Of a stretch of 64,000 nucleotides of DNA, positions 13,531 to 22,880 are shown one piece after another. How positions within the stretch are numbered: position 1 is the stretch's first letter; every line of letters begins with the position of its first letter. The notes beneath the pieces are model-generated. The model searched no databases. It was not told the origin of the DNA and saw nothing but the letters and a program-made list of their open reading frames with translations. The position numbers were made by a program, and so were the translations under genes. This DNA is from an uncultured Flavobacteriales bacterium (GTDB lineage Bacteria; Bacteroidota; Bacteroidia; Flavobacteriales_D; Crocinitomicaceae): assembly GCA_943789205.1 (NCBI GenBank), contig CALSTG010000001.1, forward strand, positions 982,435-1,046,434, in the 5' to 3' direction.

Positions 13531-13603
13531 TTCTAATCAAACTATTGTATTGGATATTATTAAAGACCAAAAAATAAGTTTTACCGAAGGTATTCGAAAG
13601 GGT

Positions 13604-15307
13604 TTAAGCTTCACCTGTTATAGATTGCGTCACGCTGATTGCATGGTCACCAATCTTCTCTAATGAGTTAAACAAATCGCTATATATTGCGGCATTATCA
13701 TACCGATATTCCCCTTTTTCTACATTTGTAAAGTGCTCCTTTCGAATTTCTTTGCGCAGCTTGTTGAGACTTTTTTCAAGCTTTTTTGCCTCGGTAAGTT
13801 CCACCTCAGAATAGCGCATCTCTAAATTCTTGCACATGTTTTCAAGTACCTGATTCATCAACGAATACATTTCAAGCAATCGTTCTCTTTGCTCTGGAGT
13901 AAACCAAATTTTATTTTTACGCTTACGTTCTGTCGTTTTCGAGATCTGATAATAAATATCTGCAATTCGCTCCATGTCTCCGACCATACTAAGCATCGCA
14001 CGAATCTTTTCAGAAGTTCGCTCACTAAGCTCATTTTGAGAGACCTTAGTTAAATAGCTTGCAACCTCCTCTTCGATTTTATCTGTAATATCCTCGTACT
14101 TGGCAATTCTATCGATGTAATTTCTAAACTCGGATTCCTTTTTTTCCAACAAAATCGTCTGACAAAATGTATTCATTCTCGAAACAATTTTACCAAGCTT
14201 TACAACTTCTCTTTGTGCCTCCAATAAAGAAAGCTCTCCGACAGGAATCGTTGAGGAGAAGAACTTAAGCTGAAACATTTCATCATCGTCAGTTTTGGAG
14301 GGCAATATTCGGACGACCAATCGCTCAATATGCGGAATAAACCACAATAAGAGAAGTGTATTGACAATATTAAATGAAAGGTGGTATACCGCTAAAGACC
14401 ATCGCGTTGTTGACTCAGAATCACCATCAATAATAAGGGCGTTGAAAAAAGTTTCACTTACCAAATAGTCCACAAACTTGAGAAAAGGATAGAAGATCGC
14501 GAGCATCCACAATACGCCAATCACATTGAAGAACAAATGCGCCCTTGCCGCTCTTTTCGCATGAACATTTCCAATCATTGCCGCCATATTGGCCGTAATC
14601 GTTGTTCCGATGTTTTCACCCAAAATAATTGCTGCGGCCAATTCTAAGGGAAGTCCATTAAGCCCCCCACAAAGTGAAAGTGTAATTGCCATTGCAGCGC
14701 TACTCGACTGAACCACAACTGTCAATAGCGTTCCTATTCCAACAAAAATAATGACAGAGCCAAAGCCAAATTGATCAAGTGGTTCAATAATGGTTTTTAT
14801 GAAGGTAGGATCCTCTTTTATAAAACTCATCAAGTCTTTGAGGGCATCAAGACCTCTAAATAATAGAGCAAAGCCAATTAGAAACTCACCAAAAGATTTG
14901 AGTTTTGAATTGGACATAAAAAATAGCGGAAGGCCAATAGCAATAATCGGAAGTGAATAATCTGAAATACTGAATTTTCCGAAACCAAACGCCAACAAAA
15001 GAAATGCCGTAACTGTAGTTCCTATATTGGCGCCCATGATAACTCCTATAGCCTGTCGCAAGGACAATAAGCCAGCATTAACAAAGCTTACAATCATTAC
15101 TGTTGTGGCACTAGAAGACTGAATGATCGCCGTTGTACCAAAACCTGTAAATATTCCAGCAATTCGATTTTGAGTAATCTTTCGAAGGATTGAGCGCATT
15201 TGGTCCCCAGCGAATTTCTGAATTCCATCACTCATTATTTTCATTCCGAAAATAAAAAGACCGAGGGCTCCGATTAAAGAGAGGAACTCATAAAGACCAA
15301 AACTCAT
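13604..15307 (-). CDS. Na/Pi cotransporter family protein with C-terminal PhoU-like domain
   Basis: LGLFIFGMKIMSDGIQKFAGDQMRSIL, duplicated QSSSAT/QSSSAA motifs, cytoplasmic helical PhoU-like tail. Confidence 0.93.
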   Translation of the reverse strand: MSFGLYEFLSLIGALGLFIFGMKIMSDGIQKFAGDQMRSILRKITQNRIAGIFTGFGTTAIIQSSSATTVMIVSFVNAGLLSLRQAIGVIMGANIGTTVTAFLLLAFGFGKFSISDYSLPIIAIGLPLFFMSNSKLKSFGEFLIGFALLFRGLDALKDLMSFIKEDPTFIKTIIEPLDQFGFGSVIIFVGIGTLLTVVVQSSSAAMAITLSLCGGLNGLPLELAAAIILGENIGTTITANMAAMIGNVHAKRAARAHLFFNVIGVLWMLAIFYPFLKFVDYLVSETFFNALIIDGDSESTTRWSLAVYHLSFNIVNTLLLLWFIPHIERLVVRILPSKTDDDEMFQLKFFSSTIPVGELSLLEAQREVVKLGKIVSRMNTFCQTILLEKKESEFRNYIDRIAKYEDITDKIEEEVASYLTKVSQNELSERTSEKIRAMLSMVGDMERIADIYYQISKTTERKRKNKIWFTPEQRERLLEMYSLMNQVLENMCKNLEMRYSEVELTEAKKLEKSLNKLRKEIRKEHFTNVEKGEYRYDNAAIYSDLFNSLEKIGDHAISVTQSITGEA

Positions 15308-15480
15308 ACGTAATTTTTAACAAATCTATAATTAGTATTCCAATTATGCCTATCCAGATGTTAAATTATTATTAACATTTACTAATTATGGCTGCGGGTC
15401 ATACTCGAATTAGAAAAACTTTATTGATGTTTAAAACAGCATCAACATTTTAAATGGGATGGTCAAAGCTCGAGAAAGGT

Positions 15481-15825
15481 CTATTCGCCTTTTAGGTTTT
15501 CCTTAAAATGCGGATCTTCATTGATTTCAATCTTCGATTTCGGATGCTTGGTATGGATATACTTCATTAGCATCTTCATTTCATCATAATTTGAATATTG
15601 ATAATCGATGAGCGTTACTGAAATTTCTTGATACAACTTCTCCTCAAAAAACTCCCATTCCATAGATTCAATCTTCGCAATGGGTTTTCCATCTTTTAAA
15701 ATACTCCAGCCTTGTTCTGAAAATCCTGAGTTCTTCATTTCTTCCTCTGTAAAAGTGAAAGATTCTGTTGTTGCGCATGAAGAAAATAGCACAGAAAATA
15801 AAACGAGAATCAATAGTGGTTTCAT
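15481..15825 (-). CDS. Hypothetical lipoprotein
   Basis: Internal ATG gives MKPLLILVLFSVLFSSCATTES lipobox; no recognised domain. Confidence 0.6.
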   Translation of the reverse strand: MKPLLILVLFSVLFSSCATTESFTFTEEEMKNSGFSEQGWSILKDGKPIAKIESMEWEFFEEKLYQEISVTLIDYQYSNYDEMKMLMKYIHTKHPKSKIEINEDPHFKENLKGE

Positions 15826-15863
15826 ATAATTAAATTTTGATGACAAATTTAAGTGTTTCAAGA

Positions 15864-15890
15864 TTAAGTCTAAGTTAATTTAATTTTAAA
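15864..15890. promoter_or_regulatory. 11-bp-periodic TTAA(G/T/A) triplet
   Basis: TTAAG 15864, TTAAT 15875, TTAAA 15886; exact 11-bp spacing, but AT-rich context. Confidence 0.3.
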
Positions 15891-16166
15891 TAATTCATAT
15901 CTTTTCTAAAGAAATTAGGATTTAATTTTTTTTGTCCCGCAATCGGTCATCTTCATGCCTTTTTCTCTTTGAATCGTCATTATTTATATACTCGCTCATT
16001 TGTTTTCGGTTTTGTAACTCGTGGTAGACACCAACGCTTTTATTTTCAATCCGCAAAATCAGTGCTTTTTATCCTTACTTTTTTATCAAATCCAGTTCGA
16101 TATGGTCAATTATTTTAATGGTGTGAATGATAATTGTGACATTCACTTTAAAGTTTAAAGCTTGTT

Positions 16167-16193
16167 TTAACATTACCTTAACTTTCTGTTAAT
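16167..16193 (+). promoter_or_regulatory. Tandem 11-bp-periodic TTAAC/T repeats (Pho-box-like) upstream of the response regulator
   Basis: TTAAC 16167-16171, TTAAC 16178-16182, TTAAT 16189-16193. Confidence 0.5.
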
Positions 16194-16240
16194 TAATTCC
16201 AATTGTATTCTTATTTACTTTAACCCAAAAATAAACAGGT

Positions 16241-16921
16241 GTGAAAAAAACAGCAAAGTCAATAGTTCTTGTAGACGATGACCATGATATTTTAGAGTTT
16301 TTAACTTATAATTTACGTCAAGCTGATTATAAAGTCTATACGGCAACAAACGGTGAGGATGCGATTGCCTTGGTTAATAAGATTGAACCCTCTTTGGTTT
16401 TAATGGATATTATGATGCCGGGTATCGATGGTATAGAGGCCCTAAGATTAATCAGAGCCTCAAGAATAAATGAACAGCCATTGATTGTACTACTTACTGC
16501 GAGGTCAGAGGAGTATTCTCAAATAGCTGGATTCGATGCAGGCGCTGATGATTTCATAACTAAACCGATTCGGCCTAGATTGTTACTTGCAAAAATTGAG
16601 GCTTTACTGAGAAGAAAAGCTGTCAGAAATAACAACGAAATTCAAACTGAGTTTAATGATGTTAAAATTAATCGAGAAAAGTTTACGGTGACCTTTAATG
16701 GCAATGAAATTCAAATTCCTAAAAAGGAATTTGAATTGCTTGAGCTTTTTTTTAGTAGGCCAGGAAAGGTCTTTAAAAGACAACAGATTTTATCTCTTTT
16801 GTGGGGAGACGATACTATTGTAGGAGAGCGAACAGTCGATGTGCACATTAGAAAACTACGTGAAAGGTTTGGTGATAAAATGATTCACACAGTAAAGGGA
16901 GTAGGGTATTCCATTACTTAA
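16241..16921 (+). CDS. OmpR/PhoB-type response regulator (no histidine kinase adjacent)
   Basis: GTG start; receiver VLVDDDHDILEFL...LMDIMMPGIDG...FITKPI; winged-helix C-terminus GERTVDVHIRKLRERFGDKMIHTVKGVGYSI. Confidence 0.95.
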   Translation: MKKTAKSIVLVDDDHDILEFLTYNLRQADYKVYTATNGEDAIALVNKIEPSLVLMDIMMPGIDGIEALRLIRASRINEQPLIVLLTARSEEYSQIAGFDAGADDFITKPIRPRLLLAKIEALLRRKAVRNNNEIQTEFNDVKINREKFTVTFNGNEIQIPKKEFELLELFFSRPGKVFKRQQILSLLWGDDTIVGERTVDVHIRKLRERFGDKMIHTVKGVGYSIT

Positions 16922-16931
16922 AAAGCAAATG

Positions 16932-16989
16932 TTAACCCTGTGTTAACAAAATCCTGTAATTCATAATCTCAAAATAACATTCGATTAAC
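16932..16989 (+). promoter_or_regulatory. Two pairs of 11-bp-periodic TTAAC/ATAAC repeats
   Basis: TTAAC 16932 and 16943; ATAAC 16974 and TTAAC 16985; both pairs have 11-bp period. Confidence 0.45.
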
Positions 16990-17043
16990 GAAAACAACAC
17001 AAGTGTCATAGATATTTGCACCAAACAATTGAAAAAAATCAAA

Positions 17044-18264
17044 ATGAAAAAAACAATTCTATTTTTTGCCGTTGCATCGTTAGTGGCGGTAACAAGCTGT
17101 AAAAAGAAAGGATGTACAGATCCTACTGCTATTAACTACAATTCTGAAGCAGAGAAAGATGACGGTACGTGCGAATACGAACAAGATCAAACCACCGTAA
17201 CTGTTGCGAGCAACATCACAACGAATACAACATGGACTGCAGATAACGTTTATCTTTTAACGAGTCGAGTGGCTGTTGAAGCAGGAGCTGAGCTAACCAT
17301 TGAGGCAGGAACTATCATTAAAGGACAAGCTGGAACAGGTGCAAACGCCACTGCTCTTTTGATCGCAAGAGGTGGTAAGCTTTTTGCCAATGGAACCGCA
17401 GGTGCTCCTATTATATTTACATCTGTAGCTGATGAAATTATGCCCGGAGAAAACGTAAGTCCAAACTTAGACCCTACACTTAATGGTCTATGGGGTGGAT
17501 TAATTGTGTTAGGTAATGCGCCAATTTCTGCAGCCTCTGATGCTGTTCAGATAGAAGGTGTTCCGCCATCGGATGCAAATGGCCTTTACGGAGGTTCTGA
17601 CGCAGCTGATAATTCAGGTTCTATTACCTATGTTTCTATTCGTCACGGTGGAGCAAACATCGGTGAAGGGAACGAAATCAATGGACTTACTCTTGGTGGA
17701 GTCGGATCAGGAACAACCGTTTCAAACATTGAGGTTGTAGGGAATCAAGATGATGGAATAGAATTTTTTGGAGGAACCGTTAATGTTTCAAACGCTTTAG
17801 TATGGAATGCAGGTGATGACGCCATTGACACAGATCAAGGTTGGTCGGGAACACTTGACAACTTTATTATAGTGAATCCAGGAGATGAGTGCTTTGAGCT
17901 TGACGGACCAGAAGGTTCAGCTTCAGGAACGCATACCATTACCAACGGAACGACTTACGCTGGTGTAGCACAAGGATTAGTCGATTTAGATGACAATTCA
18001 AACTTGGTATTTACTAATCAGTATTTCTTTGGTGTTGCTGATGGTCAAGATTTTGATCAAGTGCCGACGGCTGATGGATTTTTAGATGCCTCAAATTTGG
18101 AAGTGACACTTCCTGCGGGAGGCGTCTTAACTGATTTCTTTAAAGATGGATCAGATGCCTTTACAACTGAAGTCGCTGAAGGAGCAAATTCGGTTGGTGC
18201 TGATGCTTCAGTGTTGATCGGGTGGACATGGGCTGGTTTATCAGGAAACCTCTCAGGATTCTAA
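17044..18264 (+). CDS. Surface lipoprotein, parallel beta-helix-like
   Basis: ATG at 17044, MKKTILFFAVASLVAVTSCKKK lipobox; GCTDPTAINYNSEAEKDDGTCEY motif; repetitive VAVEAGAELTIEAGTIIKG...beta-helix pattern. Confidence 0.75.
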   Translation: MKKTILFFAVASLVAVTSCKKKGCTDPTAINYNSEAEKDDGTCEYEQDQTTVTVASNITTNTTWTADNVYLLTSRVAVEAGAELTIEAGTIIKGQAGTGANATALLIARGGKLFANGTAGAPIIFTSVADEIMPGENVSPNLDPTLNGLWGGLIVLGNAPISAASDAVQIEGVPPSDANGLYGGSDAADNSGSITYVSIRHGGANIGEGNEINGLTLGGVGSGTTVSNIEVVGNQDDGIEFFGGTVNVSNALVWNAGDDAIDTDQGWSGTLDNFIIVNPGDECFELDGPEGSASGTHTITNGTTYAGVAQGLVDLDDNSNLVFTNQYFFGVADGQDFDQVPTADGFLDASNLEVTLPAGGVLTDFFKDGSDAFTTEVAEGANSVGADASVLIGWTWAGLSGNLSGF

Positions 18265-18284
18265 AAGTAGAATAGATAATTAAC

Positions 18285-18292
18285 TACATTTG
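18285..18292 (+). promoter_or_regulatory. -7 box TACATTTG upstream of TonB receptor
   Basis: Exact TAnnTTTG match between lipoprotein and receptor genes. Confidence 0.4.
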
Positions 18293-18294
18293 CG

Positions 18295-18321
18295 GCACCC
18301 GTACCACCTTGGCACGGGTGC
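18295..18321 (+). promoter_or_regulatory. Leader hairpin GCACCCGT-n11-ACGGGTGC
   Basis: 8-bp perfect stem, possible inner CC/GG pairing; 2 nt after the -7 box and 22 nt before ATG 18344. Confidence 0.55.
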
Positions 18322-18343
18322 TTCGATGTAAAAAAAAAATAAA

Positions 18344-21235
18344 ATGAGAAACCTTTATTCATTATTGTTCTTAATCATGTCTAGTTCTTATGCCGTATTT
18401 GGACAGAACGGAATCATAAGAGGATCCGTTATTGATGGATCTACAGGAGAATCCTTACCCATGGTAAAAATTCAAGTGGAAGGATTAAATAAAGGAGCCT
18501 TCTCAGATCTTGATGGAAAGTTTGAGATTACTATGCCAGTTGGTTCATACAATCTTATTTTCTCCATGTATTCCTATAACAATACAGCAATAAATGGTGT
18601 AGAAGTGACAGCAGAAAAAGTGACCCTTGTTGAAAATACGGAATTGCAGGCGCAAGTCACAGAGTTTGGAGAAGTCACTGTACAAGCAGAGTACAAAAAA
18701 AATACAGAAAATGCGATTCTTCGCATGAAACTGAAATCGGCAAATATGATTGATGGAATTTCTGCTTCAAGTTTTAGAAAAACAGGTGACTCAGATGCTG
18801 CCTCTGCCATGCGGAGAGTACCAGGCATCTCGGTGGCCAATGGAAAATATATTTTTATTCGAGGCATTGGAGACAGATACAATAAAACCATTTTAAATGG
18901 TTTAGATATTCCGGGGCTGGATCCTGACCGGAATACGCTACAAATGGATATTTTCCCTACCTCGCTAATTGACAACATGGTTGTTAATAAAACGTTCAGT
19001 GCTGAGCTTCCGGCAGATTTTACAGGAGGGCTTGTAAATATTGAGCTCGCCAGCTTTCCAAATCAAAAAACACAAAGTATTACTGTTCGAACAGGGTATA
19101 ATCCAAATTTCCATTTGCGAAGTGATTATCTCGACTATGAAGGAGGCAAGCTTGATTTTCTAGGGTTCGATGATGGAACAAGAGAAATTCCAGCAGAAAC
19201 AAATATCCCGTCTTTTGTGCAAACACTTGGCAGCAATACAGCAGCAGCAGATCGTTATGCAGATATTTTAAATTCCTTTAATAAGACGCTTGCAGCAAAA
19301 GAATCACAAAGTTTTTTAGATGGTGGTTTAGCAATGAATTTTGGGAATCAAATCAAAAAAGAAAAAAGAACCATCGCCTACAATTTTATGGTCAATTACA
19401 GAAACAATACTGAATTCTATAGAGATGCATTATTTGCGAGGTATGGACTCCCTGGGGATCCAGACAAAACAGAAATGGATACGCTTGAATATCAAAAAGG
19501 TGATTATGGTGTTAATACAGTGATGCTTAGCTCGCTTGCCGGGTTTGCAGTAAAAACACTAAAGGCAAAATACAGCATTACGGCGATGCACCTTCAAAAT
19601 GGCGAATCAAGTGCGGGTGTTTTTGATTTCATCAATAATGATGAGGGCTCCTACTTTACGGGATACCAACATAATCTATCCTACAGCCAAAAATCGTTAT
19701 CTAACCTTCATCTCGCTGCCAAATATAAATTCGAAGAAAAAAATTGGGACCTAGAATGGAAACTATCACCTACATTCTCTAGAATTAAGGATCCAGATAT
19801 TCGTTTTACTAGATACGAAAATGTAAACGATGGTGGCGTAAGAATTAGCTCTGAATCAGGTTTTCCAGAGCGTATATGGAGAGATCTTTCAGAAATCAAC
19901 GGTGTTGCAATTATCGCTGGAAAGAAAACCTACACCGCATTCGGAACTAAGGCATATTTAAAATTAGGTTCGCGATATACCTATAAGCAAAGAGATTTCT
20001 CGATTAAGAACTTTCAAGTCAATGTAAGAGGAGATATTCCACTTACAGGGGATCCAGACGAATTGTTTCAAGATGAAAATCTATGGCCTTATCTCGGTAA
20101 TCCTCAAGAAGGAACCACAATTGATACGCCATTTTTACCCAACAACCCCAATACCTTTAATTCTAGTATAAGTAATGCTTCAGGATACGTGTCGAATGAA
20201 ATGACAATCGGCAAAAAATTTAAGTCCATTATCGGTATAAGAGCTGAGTATTACACACACAGATATACAGGTCAGGATCAATTGGGGACAAATGTTTTGA
20301 ATAATGAAAAAGTTCTTGAAAACCTCGGGATATTTCCAGCTTTGAACTTGGTCTATTCAGTGACGGAAAATCAAAATTTAAGACTTTCCTACGGAAAAAC
20401 CATCGCTAGACCGTCATTCAAGGAGCTTTCATATGCTGAGATTTTCGACCCAATCACAGGTAGAACCTTTGTTGGTGGATTATTTCGGGATGCAGATAAC
20501 GCGACAGGAATTGTTTATTGGGATGGAGAATTGACAAGTACAGATATACATAACCTAGATTTCAGATGGGAGGTATTCCCTAGTAAAGGACGTACCGTTT
20601 CTATCAGTGCCTTTTACAAAAAGTTTATTAACCCTATTGAAATCATTCAGTACGCCACACAACCAGGTGCTTTTCAGCCAAGAAATGTAGGCGACGGACA
20701 AGTCCTTGGAGGAGAATTCGAGATTCGTGAAAACCTAAGCTGGATTAGTGAGAAGACAGAGGCATTTGATTTTGTGTTAAATGTTACGGTTGTGGATTCT
20801 CGAATTGACTTAAGCCAAACAGAATATGACAGCCGCGTGGCTAACGCAAGAACAGGGCAGGTAATCGAAACCTTCAGAAAAATGGCCGGCCAAGCGCCCT
20901 ACATCATAAATGGTGGTTTTTCTTTTAATGGTGCGGAGAATGGGTTTTTTAGCAACTTTCAAGCAGGTCTGTTTTACAACGTTCAAGGGAAAACATTGCA
21001 GTTCGCAGGTATTGTTGATCGTCCCGATATTTACAGTGTGCCATTTCATAGCTTAAATTTTAATTTCAATAAGGCCTTTGGTAAAGACGAAATGTACAGC
21101 TTAGGTGTTAAAGTCACAAACTGTTTGAATGATAAACGGGAAAGTGTATTTGAATCTTACAATGCACAAAATCAATTCTTTTCACAGCTATCACCAGGGG
21201 TTTCAGGTTCGATAAGGTTTAGAATCAATTTATAA
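18344..21235 (+). CDS. TonB-dependent receptor with carboxypeptidase-regulatory-like N-terminal domain
   Basis: GIIRGSVIDGSTGESLPMVKIQVEG, plug FIRGIGDRYNKTILNGLDIPG, C-terminal beta barrel ending GSIRFRINL. Confidence 0.95.
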   Translation: MRNLYSLLFLIMSSSYAVFGQNGIIRGSVIDGSTGESLPMVKIQVEGLNKGAFSDLDGKFEITMPVGSYNLIFSMYSYNNTAINGVEVTAEKVTLVENTELQAQVTEFGEVTVQAEYKKNTENAILRMKLKSANMIDGISASSFRKTGDSDAASAMRRVPGISVANGKYIFIRGIGDRYNKTILNGLDIPGLDPDRNTLQMDIFPTSLIDNMVVNKTFSAELPADFTGGLVNIELASFPNQKTQSITVRTGYNPNFHLRSDYLDYEGGKLDFLGFDDGTREIPAETNIPSFVQTLGSNTAAADRYADILNSFNKTLAAKESQSFLDGGLAMNFGNQIKKEKRTIAYNFMVNYRNNTEFYRDALFARYGLPGDPDKTEMDTLEYQKGDYGVNTVMLSSLAGFAVKTLKAKYSITAMHLQNGESSAGVFDFINNDEGSYFTGYQHNLSYSQKSLSNLHLAAKYKFEEKNWDLEWKLSPTFSRIKDPDIRFTRYENVNDGGVRISSESGFPERIWRDLSEINGVAIIAGKKTYTAFGTKAYLKLGSRYTYKQRDFSIKNFQVNVRGDIPLTGDPDELFQDENLWPYLGNPQEGTTIDTPFLPNNPNTFNSSISNASGYVSNEMTIGKKFKSIIGIRAEYYTHRYTGQDQLGTNVLNNEKVLENLGIFPALNLVYSVTENQNLRLSYGKTIARPSFKELSYAEIFDPITGRTFVGGLFRDADNATGIVYWDGELTSTDIHNLDFRWEVFPSKGRTVSISAFYKKFINPIEIIQYATQPGAFQPRNVGDGQVLGGEFEIRENLSWISEKTEAFDFVLNVTVVDSRIDLSQTEYDSRVANARTGQVIETFRKMAGQAPYIINGGFSFNGAENGFFSNFQAGLFYNVQGKTLQFAGIVDRPDIYSVPFHSLNFNFNKAFGKDEMYSLGVKVTNCLNDKRESVFESYNAQNQFFSQLSPGVSGSIRFRINL

Positions 21236-21254
21236 ATAAAAGAATTTTACTTTT

Positions 21255-21288
21255 AAAAAAAGGCAAGGAGTGTTCCTTGCCTTTTTTT
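21255..21288 (+). terminator. Rho-independent terminator
   Basis: AGGCAAGGA-gtgt-TCCTTGCCT followed by T run, just after the TonB receptor. Confidence 0.9.
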
Positions 21289-21363
21289 ATGGAACTTATT
21301 TTTGGTTTTATTTTAGGATGCTGAACCTTTCAATTCGAAGGTTGTACACGAATAAAAAAAGAG

Positions 21364-22005
21364 ATGAGCGAGCGCCTAAAAATCGAAACACCATGCCATG
21401 AGGACTGGACCAAAATGTCCCCAAATAAGGAAGGTCGTCATTGTGGACTTTGTGATAAAACCGTAGTGGATTTTACGGTAATGTCGCAGGAAGAAATCAC
21501 AAACTACCTCTCTCATAATAGTAAAACTCATATTTGTGGCCGCATATTGGCCCCCAGAAAAAAAGAACCTGCGATTCAAATAAAACTAAACCAGCTCTAT
21601 AAAAATATAGAGCGTCAAATTCGCTTCAAGCCACTGCGTATATCGCTACTTGGATCCTTGAGCTTAATCATGCTCATTTCAGGGTGTACCGAAAATCACA
21701 ATTCAGATGGGGTAAAAAAGCGACAGGTCCGACGCATTATTCATACGGATACATTGATTGGGGATACCATAGCGCCAGAGATTCAAAAAGAAACGAATCC
21801 AATTAGAGAAACAACACTTGGAAATATAGCGCAACCAGACTTTCACAAATCCTCCAACGAAACCATACAAAATACAACACCCCCAGAAGCTGTCCCTATT
21901 GTTGGAAAGGTCATTTACCAACAAGAATTAATGGGCGAAGTTAAACCACTTGACTCAAATAAGGAGGATACTAATACGCAATTTAAAAAAGACGCCATAA
22001 ACTAA
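21364..22005 (+). CDS. Hypothetical protein with N-terminal Cys/His-rich domain and one TM segment
   Basis: CHEDWTKMSPNKEGRHCGLCDKTVVDFTVMSQEEI...HICGRI, then hydrophobic ISLLGSLSLIMLISGC. Confidence 0.6.
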   Translation: MSERLKIETPCHEDWTKMSPNKEGRHCGLCDKTVVDFTVMSQEEITNYLSHNSKTHICGRILAPRKKEPAIQIKLNQLYKNIERQIRFKPLRISLLGSLSLIMLISGCTENHNSDGVKKRQVRRIIHTDTLIGDTIAPEIQKETNPIRETTLGNIAQPDFHKSSNETIQNTTPPEAVPIVGKVIYQQELMGEVKPLDSNKEDTNTQFKKDAIN

Positions 22006-22027
22006 AACTAAGCCTATCTAAAAACCC

Positions 22028-22035
22028 TACCTTTG
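22028..22035 (+). promoter_or_regulatory. -7 box TACCTTTG upstream of proC
   Basis: TAnnTTTG match 18 bp before ATG 22053. Confidence 0.5.
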
Positions 22036-22052
22036 CCGCCAAATTCATTCCT

Positions 22053-22838
22053 ATGGAAGGCAAAAACATCACCATTATTGGCTGTGGAAATTTAGGGCAA
22101 GCCATCTTAAAAGGCCTCATCAAAAGTAAGAACCAGGTTAATCTTGTGGCCACAAAAAGAGATCCAGACCCTATAAAGCATTTCGAGAAAGAGGGCGTTC
22201 GTATTCTTGGCGACAATATCAAAGCAATTGAAAATGCAGACCTCATTTTATTGGCCCTAAAACCGTACAATGTCTTAGAGGTAATAAAAGATTTAGCGCC
22301 ACATATAGATGCAACAAAACAGGTTGTTGTCTCACTCGCAACGGGTGTGACGCTTTTGACCTTAAGGGAGACCGTTCAAAGTGACATCCCCATCTATAGG
22401 GCGATGCCAAATACAGCTGCAGATGTTTGTGCATCAATGACCTGCATTGCTTCAAATCATTCAAGCCATGACAAGCTCGTAGAAGCATGCTTTAATACCA
22501 TTGGAAGTACGATTCGAATTGATGAAAAACTAATGGATGCCGCTACTGTTTTGGGTGCTTGTGGTGTTGCATTTGTTCTTCGTTTTATGCGTGGTATGGT
22601 ACAAGGAGGTGTTCAAATTGGCTTTGACTCAAAAACCGCAAGTACCATTGTCAACCAGACCGTTAAAGGTGCAGCAGAGCTGCTCATTTCTGGCGGTCAG
22701 CACCCTGAATTTGAGATTGATAAGGTAACTACGCCAAAAGGATGTACCATATCGGGGCTCAATGAAATGGAGCACAATGGATTTAGCTCGGCACTCATTA
22801 AAGGAATTGTAAGCTCGTTTGATGCCATTGATTCATAA
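22053..22838 (+). CDS. proC: Pyrroline-5-carboxylate reductase
   Basis: ITIIGCGNLGQAILKGL, ADLILLALKPYNV, YRAMPNTAADV, GQHPEFEIDKVTTPKGCTISGLNEME. Confidence 0.95.
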   Translation: MEGKNITIIGCGNLGQAILKGLIKSKNQVNLVATKRDPDPIKHFEKEGVRILGDNIKAIENADLILLALKPYNVLEVIKDLAPHIDATKQVVVSLATGVTLLTLRETVQSDIPIYRAMPNTAADVCASMTCIASNHSSHDKLVEACFNTIGSTIRIDEKLMDAATVLGACGVAFVLRFMRGMVQGGVQIGFDSKTASTIVNQTVKGAAELLISGGQHPEFEIDKVTTPKGCTISGLNEMEHNGFSSALIKGIVSSFDAIDS

Positions 22839-22880
22839 GAAATCCTTATTTTCAGTACGCAAAAAACAAAACTGTGGAAC

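Noticed and set aside
15895-16040. Minus-strand mini-ORF ...VYHELQNRKQMSEYINNDDSKRKRHEDDRLRDKKN
   Set aside because: The ATG-initiated part is only about 25 aa; no domain, promoter or conservation visible. Possibly a remnant but not supportable.
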